12,645 nt of DNA from positions 1 through 12,645 of the forward strand of contig JAUWMW010000041.1 in NCBI GenBank assembly GCA_030612965.1, written 5' to 3'. The notes under the pieces were generated by a model, which made no database searches, had not been told where the DNA came from, and was given only the letters and a program-made list of their open reading frames with translations. Shown here piece by piece: positions 1 through 6,007 of the stretch (position 1 is its first letter; each line of letters starts with the position of its first letter). This stretch comes from a bacterium (GTDB lineage Bacteria > Zixibacteria > MSB-5A5 > GN15 > FEB-12). A program made the position numbers and the translations under genes.

Positions 1-78
1 CGTGTACGGCCCGACAATCACGTCATCGGCCAGTTCGGCCCTGGGAGACACAATCGCTGTTTGGTGAATGTCGGTCAT
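1..78 (-). CDS. lpxA: LpxA, UDP-N-acetylglucosamine acyltransferase, N-terminal fragment (runs off window)
   Basis: The first 26 codons are visible; the rest lies beyond base 1. The translation begins MTDIHQTAIVSPRAELADDV, the usual LpxA opening: an IHxTAIV start, then a first left-handed beta-helix hexapeptide turn ending in IVGPY. LpxA is a cytosolic trimer that transfers a hydroxyacyl chain from acyl carrier protein to UDP-GlcNAc, the first step of lipid A synthesis. Its ATG overlaps the stop codon of the upstream lpxC-fabZ gene (ATGA, bases 75-78), so translation is probably coupled. The lpxC-fabZ-lpxA order is a recognised arrangement and supports the call. Related hexapeptide transferases such as LpxD are possible from so short a piece, but context and the opening residues favour LpxA. 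Confidence 0.85.
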   Translation of the reverse strand, partial: MTDIHQTAIVSPRAELADDVIVGPYT

Positions 79-1466
79 CGGTCCACCACCATGGCCAGGA
101 AGTCGGCGCTCGCCACAACATTATCCTGCACATACGCCGTGCCTGACATCTTGCAGGTCATGCGTCGAAAACTCTTCATCTCCAACTCGAAACGCAACTG
201 ATCACCCGGCATAACCGGCTTACGGAATTTCGCGTTATCGATACCCATGAAATAGACTACCTTGGTCTCCGGGTGTTCGATCTCATGCAACAGCAACACG
301 CCGCCTGCCTGGGCCAGCGCCTCCAGAATCAAAACACCCGGCATTATCGGATGTCCGGGGAAATGCCCCTGAAAAAACGGCTCGTTGATGGTCACGTTCT
401 TCATCGCCACCACTCGCTTACCCGGTTCCAGATCAAGGATGCGGTCGATCAACAGGAAGGGGTAGCGGTGCGGCATGATCTTCAGGATCGAATTGATGTC
501 GAAAAAGACATCCCCGCCCCTAGCATCGTAACGTCCGGCCAGTTTCTTTTTCTTGTAAAGATCACGCATCTTCTTGGCCAGCGCGACGTTGGCCTTGTGC
601 CCGGATCGGGCCGCCAGTACGTGGCCCTTGAACGGCACTCCGATCAGAAACAGATCCCCCAAAAGATCGAGCGCCTTGTGCCGCACTGGTTCGTTAGGGA
701 AGCGCAAGGGGATGTCGTTGATAATGCCGGTTTCACCGACGAACGCCTCCTCTTTGAGACCAAGCGCCTTGCGGATGCGGTCCACCTCGACCTGACCGCC
801 ATCGCCATCGTAGATCACAACCGCGTTATGAAGACCGCCCCCCTTGATCAGCCCCGCCTCCCTGAGTTGTTCCACTTCAGAAAGGAAACAAAAGGTGCGA
901 GCGGGTGCAAATTCCTCCACGAACTCCTGCTCTAGATCAACTAGCGATGTATATTGGGTGCCGAGGGCGGGGTTCTTGTAGTCGATCATGAAGGTGATGC
1001 GCATTTCATCCGACGGCGTCACCACCACATCGACACCTCGTTCCGGCTCGCTGTACGCCATAGGGGTATCGATTTCGAGATAGACTTTGTCGGCGTCCTG
1101 ATCCTCGATACCGGCCTCGAGCAGCTTGTCGACATACGGTCGGGCCGAGCCATCACCGACCGGCGGCTCGTTGTTGTCGAGTTCGACTATCAGATTGTCG
1201 ATCTGCAAACCCGCGAAGGCCGCCAGCACATGTTCCACCGTGTGGACTATTGCCTCACCCGCCTGGAGAGTCGTACCCCGCGAGATATCTACCACATGAT
1301 CGATATCCGCCTGGACCCACGGTTGGTCCGGCAAATCGGTGCGGACAAACCGAATCCCGGTGCCGGCCGGCGCCGGCTTGAAGGTCATAGTACAGTTGTT
1401 GCCGGTGTGTAAACCGGCTCCGGTCAACGTGCTCTCTTTTTTCGCCGTTCTCTGCTTCACATACAT
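75..1466 (-). CDS. lpxC/fabZ: Bifunctional LpxC deacetylase / FabZ 3-hydroxyacyl-ACP dehydratase fusion
   Basis: This 463-residue fusion joins two cytosolic enzymes. LpxC (about 1-305) removes acetyl from UDP-3-O-acyl-GlcNAc, the committed step of lipid A synthesis; FabZ (about 320-463) dehydrates 3-hydroxyacyl-ACP in fatty-acid elongation. LpxC zinc ligands are H79 (in HTVEH), H263 and D267 (in RHKALD), with catalytic E78 and general acid H290 (in SGHKAN). The FabZ pair is H368 (in GHFPGH) and E382 (in LILEALAQ), 14 residues apart as in E. coli FabZ. All key residues are present, so both halves should be active. I chose the ATG at 1466 over a GTG at 1505: the promoter -10 box lies at 1496-1501, between them, and CAGGGA precedes the ATG. 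Such fusions are known in Bacteroidetes and related FCB phyla. The two enzymes compete for hydroxyacyl-ACP, so fusion fixes their ratio. Confidence 0.97.
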   Translation of the reverse strand: MYVKQRTAKKESTLTGAGLHTGNNCTMTFKPAPAGTGIRFVRTDLPDQPWVQADIDHVVDISRGTTLQAGEAIVHTVEHVLAAFAGLQIDNLIVELDNNEPPVGDGSARPYVDKLLEAGIEDQDADKVYLEIDTPMAYSEPERGVDVVVTPSDEMRITFMIDYKNPALGTQYTSLVDLEQEFVEEFAPARTFCFLSEVEQLREAGLIKGGGLHNAVVIYDGDGGQVEVDRIRKALGLKEEAFVGETGIINDIPLRFPNEPVRHKALDLLGDLFLIGVPFKGHVLAARSGHKANVALAKKMRDLYKKKKLAGRYDARGGDVFFDINSILKIMPHRYPFLLIDRILDLEPGKRVVAMKNVTINEPFFQGHFPGHPIMPGVLILEALAQAGGVLLLHEIEHPETKVVYFMGIDNAKFRKPVMPGDQLRFELEMKSFRRMTCKMSGTAYVQDNVVASADFLAMVVDR

Positions 1467-1495
1467 GGCCGAGTTCCCTGTTTCAAGCCGGCTGG

Positions 1496-1524
1496 AGTAT
1501 ACCACGAACGTCCGGCAGCCTCAA
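1496..1524 (-). promoter_or_regulatory. Sigma70-type promoter of lpxC-fabZ-lpxA
   Basis: On the minus strand TTGAGG (1519-1524) is followed by a 17-base spacer and TATACT (1496-1501). That is 4/6 and 5/6 to the -35 and -10 consensus at ideal spacing. The predicted transcript starts near 1489, giving a leader of about 23 nt with a CAGGGA ribosome site before the ATG at 1466. Confidence 0.7.
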
Positions 1525-1590
1525 GCTTTTTCTCGGCGGCTGGCCGTTGGGTGGAGAGTTGCATGCGACAGCGCCCGGCGACGTTGCGGC

Positions 1591-1666
1591 TGGGTGGCAT
1601 GGTCAAACTTGTTTGGCCATGGACATTGGATCAACCCGCCCCAAACAAGTTTGAGACGGCCACCCA
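1591..1666. repeat. Long imperfect inverted repeat (26-bp arms, 24-bp loop)
   Basis: The arms 1591-1616 and 1641-1666 are reverse complements apart from about four adjacent mismatches. The outer seven bases (TGGGTGG/CCACCCA) and the inner block around CAAACTTGTTTGG pair fully. There is no T tract after either arm, so it is not a classic intrinsic terminator. It sits in non-coding DNA between the start of lpxC-fabZ and the end of the RHH gene. It may be an intergenic repetitive element (REP/MITE-like) or a structured RNA. No ORF in this roughly 295-base gap (1505-1799) looks real. Confidence 0.75.
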
Positions 1667-1694
1667 TGCTGACAGGTGTTACCCCGGGACAGCT

Positions 1695-1755
1695 TGGGGC
1701 AGATGAGGACGTCTGCCCTTAACATACTACTCTGGGGCAGACCGGGAGGTCTGCC
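1695..1755. repeat. Tandem pair of related GGGGCAGA...TCTGCC hairpins
   Basis: Two similar units start 38 bases apart. Unit 1 pairs GGGCAGA (1697-1703) with TCTGCCC (1712-1718) around an 8-base loop. Unit 2 pairs GGCAGACC (1736-1743) with GGTCTGCC (1748-1755) around GGGA. Both begin TGGGGCAGA and end GTCTGCC, so they look like two copies of one repeat family. They lie just past the 3' end of the minus-strand RHH gene and could stabilise or terminate that transcript, although no T run follows. Confidence 0.7.
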
Positions 1756-1799
1756 GCCCACAGCAATACTTAGAGATTGCAGGGTTTCTTCGCAGCCGG

Positions 1800-2057
1800 T
1801 TAGATCTCCTTGAGCGATTTGACCTGACGAAGCTTTCGAAAGAGCGCAATATACTCACGCACCATGATCTCTTCCGCTTCGGAAAGCCCTTCCATCATCG
1901 GAATGCCGATACGCAGGACCGCACGAACCATGTCCGAGGTCGTGCGATCATATTTCGAGGCCAGGGCTTTCAATTTCTCTTTCAATTCGTACGACACGAA
2001 AACATTGAGACAGTGATCACCTCTCAGGCGGCGGGTTTCGGTGTTAGTTTCGGTCAT
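1800..2057 (-). CDS. Small ribbon-helix-helix (CopG/Arc-type) DNA-binding protein
   Basis: This 85-residue protein fits the ribbon-helix-helix fold. A short beta strand (CLNVFVS, about 16-22) is followed by helix 1 (YELKEKLKALASKY), a turn (DRTTS) and helix 2 (DMVRAVLRIGI). A charged, probably helical C-terminus of about 30 residues (SEAEEIMVREYIALFRKLRQ) could aid oligomerisation. Such proteins dimerise and bind short repeated operators, often as autorepressors or antitoxins. The ATG at 2057 has a strong ribosome site (GGAAAGGAGA) 4-5 bases upstream; an in-frame upstream extension exists but lacks such a site. It begins 46 bases after the sigma-like gene ends, so the two probably share a transcript. 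No toxin gene follows, which argues against a standard toxin-antitoxin pair. The fold is inferred from pattern; the target is unknown. Confidence 0.75.
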   Translation of the reverse strand: MTETNTETRRLRGDHCLNVFVSYELKEKLKALASKYDRTTSDMVRAVLRIGIPMMEGLSEAEEIMVREYIALFRKLRQVKSLKEI

Positions 2058-2103
2058 CTTTTCTCCTTTCCGGATTGCGCGGCGCTGTGATACAGTGGAT
2101 ACA

Positions 2104-2676
2104 TCAGTGATACTTCTCATGCCCGATCAGAAGCTGGGGCGAACTGATGGACAGGTTGTACTTGGTCTTTAGCAGCGTCAGGACCGGACGCCAGGTGGCC
2201 GTTCGGTCGCGGTTGCGTATGATTTCGTCGAGTTCAGCGGCGAACGGTGATCGACATATGGGACAGTCAGGTATCACCTCGCTGTCAAGCCCGAAAGTCT
2301 CGTGCACAAACGCAGCAAGTTGCTTCCGCAGCTTCCTGAGACTGCGTTTGTGTAGTACCTCCAATTTGTGAATGTTGCGCCCGGACAGTTCCGAGATTCG
2401 ACGGTAGCTCTCCCCCATGAAATGAAACCGGATCACGAACTCACGCTCGTCATCGTCGAGGTTGTTCAGAGCCTCGGTAACAGCCAGACGAACCAACTCT
2501 CGGCGTTCGATACGAATTGCTAAGGCATCGGCGTCGGATAGAACTGCCGCCGCCGGGTGGTCAAGCGACATGAAGTCGGAGCGGAACAGATCACCGCCGT
2601 TCGGCGCCACTCTATTGTCCGGATCGTAACCGATCTCGACGATCCAGTCCTGGTACACTATTCGGCTGCTGGGCAT
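2104..2676 (-). CDS. Sigma-region-4-like HTH protein with C-terminal CxxC...HxxxH zinc-HTH-like domain
   Basis: This is a 190-residue putative transcription regulator. Residues about 58-124 look like sigma70 region 4: LDDDEREFVIRFHFMGESYR leads into an HTH (RRISELSGRNIHKLEVLHKRSLRKL is the helix pair), as in sigma factors that contact the -35 box. There is no region 2, so it cannot act alone as a classical sigma factor. The tail (138-190) has C138-PI-C141 and H186-EKY-H190 flanking a helical stretch ending SISSPQLLIGHEKYH. This resembles the CxxC-HTH-HxxxH module of small phage and mobile-element DNA-binding proteins. Residues 1-55 are unassigned. Two adjacent ATGs (2679, 2676) follow AAAGGGG; I used the second for better spacing. 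A TTG at 2727 is possible but unlikely. It lies upstream of the RHH gene in an apparent two-gene operon. Function is inferred. Confidence 0.72.
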   Translation of the reverse strand: MPSSRIVYQDWIVEIGYDPDNRVAPNGGDLFRSDFMSLDHPAAAVLSDADALAIRIERRELVRLAVTEALNNLDDDEREFVIRFHFMGESYRRISELSGRNIHKLEVLHKRSLRKLRKQLAAFVHETFGLDSEVIPDCPICRSPFAAELDEIIRNRDRTATWRPVLTLLKTKYNLSISSPQLLIGHEKYH

Positions 2677-2754
2677 CATTCCCCTTTCTCGTTCCTGGTT
2701 GTCGGTCGACTGGTTCTGCTGGTCCAAGAAACAACGGTCCCAGCGTGATGGCTA

Positions 2755-2815
2755 CCACATGGGTTTCACATGACTAACAGACAATAGTCACAAAGGCGTG
2801 TCACATGAGTCACAT
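2755..2815. promoter_or_regulatory. Cluster of repeated TCACA boxes plus TGACTA/TAGTCA dyad upstream of the sigma4-RHH cassette
   Basis: TCACA occurs at 2766, 2788, 2801 and 2810 in the same orientation, three of them as TCACAT, with a related CCACAT at 2755. A perfect 6-bp inverted repeat TGACTA (2771-2776) and TAGTCA (2785-2790) has an 8-base spacer. The cluster lies 80-140 bases before the sigma-like gene's ATG, in the divergent gap of about 316 bases shared with the CPBP protease. This is the kind of iterated site an RHH or HTH autoregulator would use. I could not find a convincing -35/-10 pair in either direction. Confidence 0.5.
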
Positions 2816-2992
2816 TATGCAGCTTAGTCGGTGTCAGGGCGGAGTTTTCGCTCGCTTTGACTCCGTCCAGTGCCTAACTTCGGATGAACGTCGATAACTG
2901 GAAGAAATGGCAATTGAGAGGTTGATCTGGAAATTCCCGACTACGAGCGAATCCCCGTATACGACGCTGAGATCACCAGCGACAATGCCTTC

Positions 2993-3697
2993 ATGCGGTT
3001 CCTGCGCTGGTCGGACAACCTCAGCTTCCGCCGTTCCAGAGCCACCTGGGTAGTGCTGTTCCTATTGCTTGTAGTCTACCCCGTATTCTCGGTAGTGTTT
3101 GCAGGTGATCCGGAAGACCTCGCCGAACTACTCAACGACACCATTCTGCTTTTCACACTAGTGGCGACGATCATGGTGCAATGGCTGCTTTTTCTGGTGC
3201 TGTTTGTAGCCACCTTCCGAGAGCAGACGGGGCTGCTCGGCGTCGGGCTGAAACCGCTGCGGGCTGTCGACTTCGCCTGGGCCATTTCTTTCCTGTTGGT
3301 GGCCAATCTGATCCTCGCCGGGCTGGCTTGGTTCCTGGCCCAGGCAGGCCTGCCGATGCCGGGGGAAATCGCACTGCTGGTTCCTCAGGACACGGCCGGG
3401 CGGATAGTCTGGGTGGTGGTCTCGATGACAGCCGGCTTCTGCGAGGAGATAGCTTTCAGGGGCTACCTAATGACGCGATTGCGCATTCTTGGTAAAACCA
3501 AAACATGGGTGATGCCAGTGATAGTGTCATCGCTGGCGTTCGGTATTTGCCACGCTTATCAGGGATGGCCGGGGCTGATATTGCTCTCCGTGTACGGTAT
3601 GATGTTCGCTCTACTGTACCTTCGCACTCGCAGCCTGTGGCCCTGTATCATAGCGCACTTTTTCCAGGATTTCACAGCCCTGTTTATCCCGCAATGA
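2993..3697 (+). CDS. CPBP-family (CAAX/Abi-type) intramembrane metalloprotease
   Basis: This is a 234-residue multi-pass membrane protein with hydrophobic segments near 20-37, 50-74, 93-116, 137-149, 172-190 and 194-210. All three CPBP motifs are present: EEIAFR (E151, E152, R156), FGICH (F183, H187) and HFFQD (H222, D226). The glutamates and histidines line the catalytic site. Relatives cleave prenylated CAAX proteins in eukaryotes; bacterial members serve in bacteriocin immunity, peptide processing or intramembrane proteolysis, mostly unproven. The ATG at 2993 has no recognisable ribosome site. The same frame stays open back to a stop at 2915-2917 and reads plausibly (IPDYERIPVYDAEITSDNAF before the ATG), so the true start may lie upstream, for example at CTG 2927 after GAGAGG. 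It is divergent from the sigma4-RHH cassette; a functional link is unproven. Confidence 0.9.
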   Translation: MRFLRWSDNLSFRRSRATWVVLFLLLVVYPVFSVVFAGDPEDLAELLNDTILLFTLVATIMVQWLLFLVLFVATFREQTGLLGVGLKPLRAVDFAWAISFLLVANLILAGLAWFLAQAGLPMPGEIALLVPQDTAGRIVWVVVSMTAGFCEEIAFRGYLMTRLRILGKTKTWVMPVIVSSLAFGICHAYQGWPGLILLSVYGMMFALLYLRTRSLWPCIIAHFFQDFTALFIPQ

Positions 3698-3839
3698 GTT
3701 GTGTGCGCCGATCTGCGAAAAACATCGGTCGTCGCATATCACATCATAAAGGATACACCGCGAATATGCGCAGTTTGTGTAGTACAACTGTATAGGATGA
3801 AGATACGCTCGGAGCTTGAGAATCCACTCCGGGGTTCTA

Positions 3840-3867
3840 CGTGCATGACCTCGCAGCTTGATGCACG
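3840..3867. other. Short inverted repeat between the convergent CPBP and dockerin genes
   Basis: CGTGCAT (3840-3846) and ATGCACG (3861-3867) are perfect 7-bp arms around a 14-base loop, only 5 bases past the stop codon of the minus-strand dockerin gene. The position suits an end-of-transcript hairpin, but no T tract follows, so termination is uncertain. I see nothing else in the 175-base gap 3698-3872. Confidence 0.35.
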
Positions 3868-3869
3868 GA

Positions 3870-3902
3870 CTGCTACCGACACGGCGCGGGCGGCGGACCA
3901 CC
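3870..3902. repeat. 33-bp direct repeat, copy 1 (3' end of the dockerin gene)
   Basis: This block matches 5582-5614 at 29 of 33 positions in the same orientation. It covers the last codons (GGPPPAPCR) and the stop codon of the dockerin gene. The second copy lies just beyond the other end of the gene. Confidence 0.85.
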
Positions 3903-5513
3903 AGTGAACATATAATCGACGAGGTAGACCAAATCGGTGATATCGAGTGCTCCATCGCAGTTCACGTCCGCTTCTTCAAAACAAGGAGGCTCAGGACCAC
4001 CCGTGAACATATAATCAACCAAATACACCAGATCTGAAATATCCAGAGCATCGCCAGGATCATAATCGATGTTGCCTCTCATTCCGACGCAGCAACTAAA
4101 GTGTGGCAGTAAGTGATCGTAGCTCCACTGGTGGCCGGCCTGAACGGTGGCGATGAAATCGGCATAGCCCCCCATTGAGGTCGCCAACACCGACGTGATG
4201 TCGAGAGTGTCGCCTTCCGCCAGGGTATGCCCAAATCGGTAGGTCATGACCGTATGGAGATCAGTATTCGTCGAATCGGACAGGCTTATGCCCTCAATGG
4301 TTCCCATATATTTCCATACAGAGTCGTCCTCAAGACCGCCAAACGGATAAACCTGAGTGGTGTTGTCGGCTGTGAAAGCCCCGTAGAAATACTCACTCGG
4401 TATCTCACCTTCACCCATGATCTGCACGAGAGAAATGCCGCCGTAGCGGTCATCGTTGTTCATGCACTCGACGTCGTCATCATCGTTGTACTCCGAACCC
4501 TGTTGGAAGATTAACCGCTTGTTCAGATCGAACCCGGAATTGTTGCGGATGCCGGTGTCGGCCGGGACATCCCAGTCGATGATTTCACCGATGGCAAGAT
4601 TGGTGTGCGTTTGTTCGTCGTAGGAGAATACACGTAGCCTGTGGATCAGGAACTGACAGGAATCGGGTTGGTCTTTCGGTGCATACCAGCTTTGGCGCAC
4701 GCCTATCCCGCTGTCGTGAGTGATGAACTCGGACTGGTAGTAATAGAAGTCCCCGGAGTCAACAGTCCGCTCTTCGACCAGAGGTATGAAGCCGCTCAGG
4801 CAGGTCATACCCCACCCGAATATCGACCAGTTGCAGCGAACAGAGTCGCCGTCCTGCCAGCAGATCACCGGCGAACCGTCGTAGAGGTAAACATCGCTTT
4901 CCCCGGGAATGGAATCAACCGTGTCACAGTCACCATGATCGAAGAAATCCATGTTGACCCGTCCCATCCCCTGACTACCGCAGTTACCGCTGTTTCCGAC
5001 GACCAGAGCCAGGCAGCCGGTCGTGATGGTGTCGTAGGCGGGAAGGTAAACAGTATCCGCCACCCAGCATTCCACTTCAAGAGGGTCTGGGCCATAAGCG
5101 TATCCATCGGGGTCCAGATCGATCCGTCCGCGCAGATAGACGATGGTCCCCGGTGCGTTTACTACTCCGCCAGTGTTTAGCGTGATAGTACCAGTGACGC
5201 TGTTATTCTCGCCGGATGGAATCACCACCGTCCCCTGCAATTCCGATGAAATGGTCAACCACCCGGTCGGCCCATTGTCTTGGACAGGAGTAAGGGTTAT
5301 CGCCAAATCTGTATCCCCCCAGTTAAACAAAGTCCAGGGCGTATCCAACGGCACTCCGTGGGGTGTCCAGGTCGGCCACCCAATGTCGAACAGGTCAGGC
5401 GGCGGAAGTCTGAGATCGACGTCAGATGCCGGTCCATCGGCAGCGAGGAGATTGGTTCCTGTTACTGCTACCACCACGAGGGCGGCCAGTAGTCTCAAAC
5501 AGTCCTTGTACAT
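3873..5513 (-). CDS. Secreted protein with two C-terminal dockerin-like repeats
   Basis: This 546-residue exported protein starts with a signal peptide: MYKDCLR, a hydrophobic core LLAALVVVAV, and likely cleavage after NLLAA near residue 25. The next part (about 45-150) has an Ig/beta-sandwich feel (GWLTIS, VVIPSGENNSVTGTI). The middle (150-475) is rich in Asp, Gly, Trp and Cys and I do not recognise it. Residues 480-506 and 515-539 are dockerin-like calcium-binding repeats: DYDPGDALDISDLVYLV, and DVNCDGALDITDLVYLV with the D-N-D-D ligand spacing. They share a nearly identical DYMFTGGP tail, encoded by 23-base blocks at 3898-3920 and 3997-4019. In Zixibacteria-like genomes such ends are widespread and need not imply a cellulosome. 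The start follows GGGAGG; the ATG at 5516 or 5534 is also possible. The gene is flanked by direct repeats. Confidence 0.85.
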   Translation of the reverse strand: MYKDCLRLLAALVVVAVTGTNLLAADGPASDVDLRLPPPDLFDIGWPTWTPHGVPLDTPWTLFNWGDTDLAITLTPVQDNGPTGWLTISSELQGTVVIPSGENNSVTGTITLNTGGVVNAPGTIVYLRGRIDLDPDGYAYGPDPLEVECWVADTVYLPAYDTITTGCLALVVGNSGNCGSQGMGRVNMDFFDHGDCDTVDSIPGESDVYLYDGSPVICWQDGDSVRCNWSIFGWGMTCLSGFIPLVEERTVDSGDFYYYQSEFITHDSGIGVRQSWYAPKDQPDSCQFLIHRLRVFSYDEQTHTNLAIGEIIDWDVPADTGIRNNSGFDLNKRLIFQQGSEYNDDDDVECMNNDDRYGGISLVQIMGEGEIPSEYFYGAFTADNTTQVYPFGGLEDDSVWKYMGTIEGISLSDSTNTDLHTVMTYRFGHTLAEGDTLDITSVLATSMGGYADFIATVQAGHQWSYDHLLPHFSCCVGMRGNIDYDPGDALDISDLVYLVDYMFTGGPEPPCFEEADVNCDGALDITDLVYLVDYMFTGGPPPAPCR

Positions 5514-5581
5514 CATGCCTCCCAACGGTTGCATGGGTTTCTCTTGCTTTCCTTATCTACTCACGTCCCGAGCATTGTGCT

Positions 5582-5614
5582 CTGCTACGGACACGGCGCA
5601 CGCGGCGGATCACC
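5582..5614. repeat. 33-bp direct repeat, copy 2 (upstream of the dockerin gene)
   Basis: This copy is 29/33 identical to 3870-3902 and 1,712 bases away in the same orientation. It lies in the 5' leader of the dockerin gene, about 70 bases before its ATG, outside any complete gene. Confidence 0.85.
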
Positions 5615-5620
5615 GATCAT
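5585..5620 (-). pseudogene. Relic of a second dockerin-type gene 3' end (or an 11-codon leader ORF)
   Basis: Read on the minus strand, 5620 to 5585 encodes MIGDPPRAPCP and a TAG stop. The intact dockerin gene ends MFTGGPPPAPCR and TAG, so residues and DNA align through the stop codon. Further upstream in this frame there is no DITDLVYLV-type repeat, so only the tail survives. The simplest reading is the remnant of a neighbouring paralogue lost by deletion or exchange. It could also be translated as a short leader peptide, but no good ribosome site precedes the ATG at 5620. Confidence 0.55.
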
Positions 5621-5651
5621 GAGAAAGAACACTTGAAGATGCGAATCCTGT

Positions 5652-5701
5652 CTGCCCCTGAGTCGTCTCGATAGCACCTACCCACGTGAGGACTCAGGCA
5701 G
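5652..5701. other. Bulged hairpin in the dockerin-gene leader
   Basis: CTGCC (5652-5656) and TGAGTC (5659-5664), with a 2-base bulge between them, pair with GACTCA (5691-5696) and GGCAG (5697-5701). The 11-bp stem has a 26-base loop. It lies about 20-70 bases downstream of the predicted start of the dockerin transcript. It may stabilise or regulate the mRNA. Confidence 0.5.
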
Positions 5702-5729
5702 CGCAAACAGACTAGGACGACCTCACTGG

Positions 5730-5758
5730 AATATAGACAACATAGGGTTCGTTGTCAA
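5730..5758 (-). promoter_or_regulatory. Near-consensus sigma70-type promoter of the dockerin gene
   Basis: On the minus strand a perfect TTGACA (5753-5758) is followed by exactly 17 bases and TATATT (5730-5735, 5/6). It points at the dockerin gene and predicts a start near 5723, so the leader would be about 210 nt and include the hairpin and the relic repeat. Confidence 0.8.
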
Positions 5759-5973
5759 GCGCGTATTTTGCGTTACAGAGTTCAACGCGGCCACACTCGG
5801 CGGTCTCACAGGGCGAAGGTTTCACGTCAGCTTTCTGCAGCGTCCAACAGACACGCTGAGTGAGAATAATCATCTGGTGACAGCACAACATACGTCAGAT
5901 AGGCGGACCGCCACATGTGTCGGCCAACCTATTATTCACCAACACCTTATCATTCAGCCCAAACAAAAAGACC
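5759..5973. other. Non-coding gap between two divergent promoters
   Basis: No reading frame here looks coding. The only structure I see is GGCGG-A-CCGCC at 5902-5912, a compact palindrome that could be an operator but may be chance. The stretch separates the leftward dockerin promoter from the rightward signalling-operon promoter. Confidence 0.5.
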
Positions 5974-6001
5974 TTGACTTGAGATGTTGATATAGGGTAA
6001 T
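5974..6001 (+). promoter_or_regulatory. Probable sigma70-type promoter of the STAS-to-NtrX signalling operon
   Basis: TTGACT (5974-5979, 5/6) is followed by a 16-base spacer and GGTAAT (5996-6001, 4/6). A TATAG sits just before the -10 box. Transcription would start near 6008, leaving a leader of about 140 nt before the ATG at 6150. Confidence 0.55.
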
Positions 6002-6007
6002 TGGTCA

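Noticed and set aside
273..935. 220-codon plus-strand ORF opposite lpxC-fabZ
   Set aside because: It lies wholly inside the strongly supported LpxC-FabZ gene on the other strand, and its translation has no recognisable domain.
1591..1755. CRISPR array
   Set aside because: The repeats are few, palindromic and unevenly built, with no regular spacer length and no cas genes in the window.
1800..2057. RHH gene as an antitoxin of a toxin-antitoxin pair
   Set aside because: No toxin-sized gene lies next to it; its partner is a sigma4/zinc-HTH-like protein, which does not resemble known toxins.
2104..2676. A full ECF sigma factor
   Set aside because: Only region-4-like sequence is visible; the N-terminal 55 residues do not show region 2, which is needed for -10 recognition and core binding.
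3714..3747. Terminator for the CPBP gene around TGCGA...TCGCA
   Set aside because: Only about 5 bp pair, over a 13-base loop, and no T tract follows.
3701..3907. 68-codon plus-strand ORF in the gap after the CPBP gene
   Set aside because: GTG start without a ribosome site, overlaps the dockerin gene's repeat-containing end, and the translation is not protein-like.
3611..3955. 114-codon minus-strand ORF bridging the CPBP and dockerin gene ends
   Set aside because: It overlaps the ends of both genes, has no domain, and would require transcription through the end of the CPBP gene on the opposite strand.
4641..5180. 179-codon plus-strand ORF inside the dockerin gene
   Set aside because: Antisense to a gene with signal peptide, promoter and dockerin repeats; composition looks like an out-of-frame shadow.
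3873..5513. Cellulosome component
   Set aside because: Dockerin-like repeats are present, but there is no cohesin, scaffoldin or recognised carbohydrate-active domain; such tails are widespread in non-cellulolytic FCB lineages.
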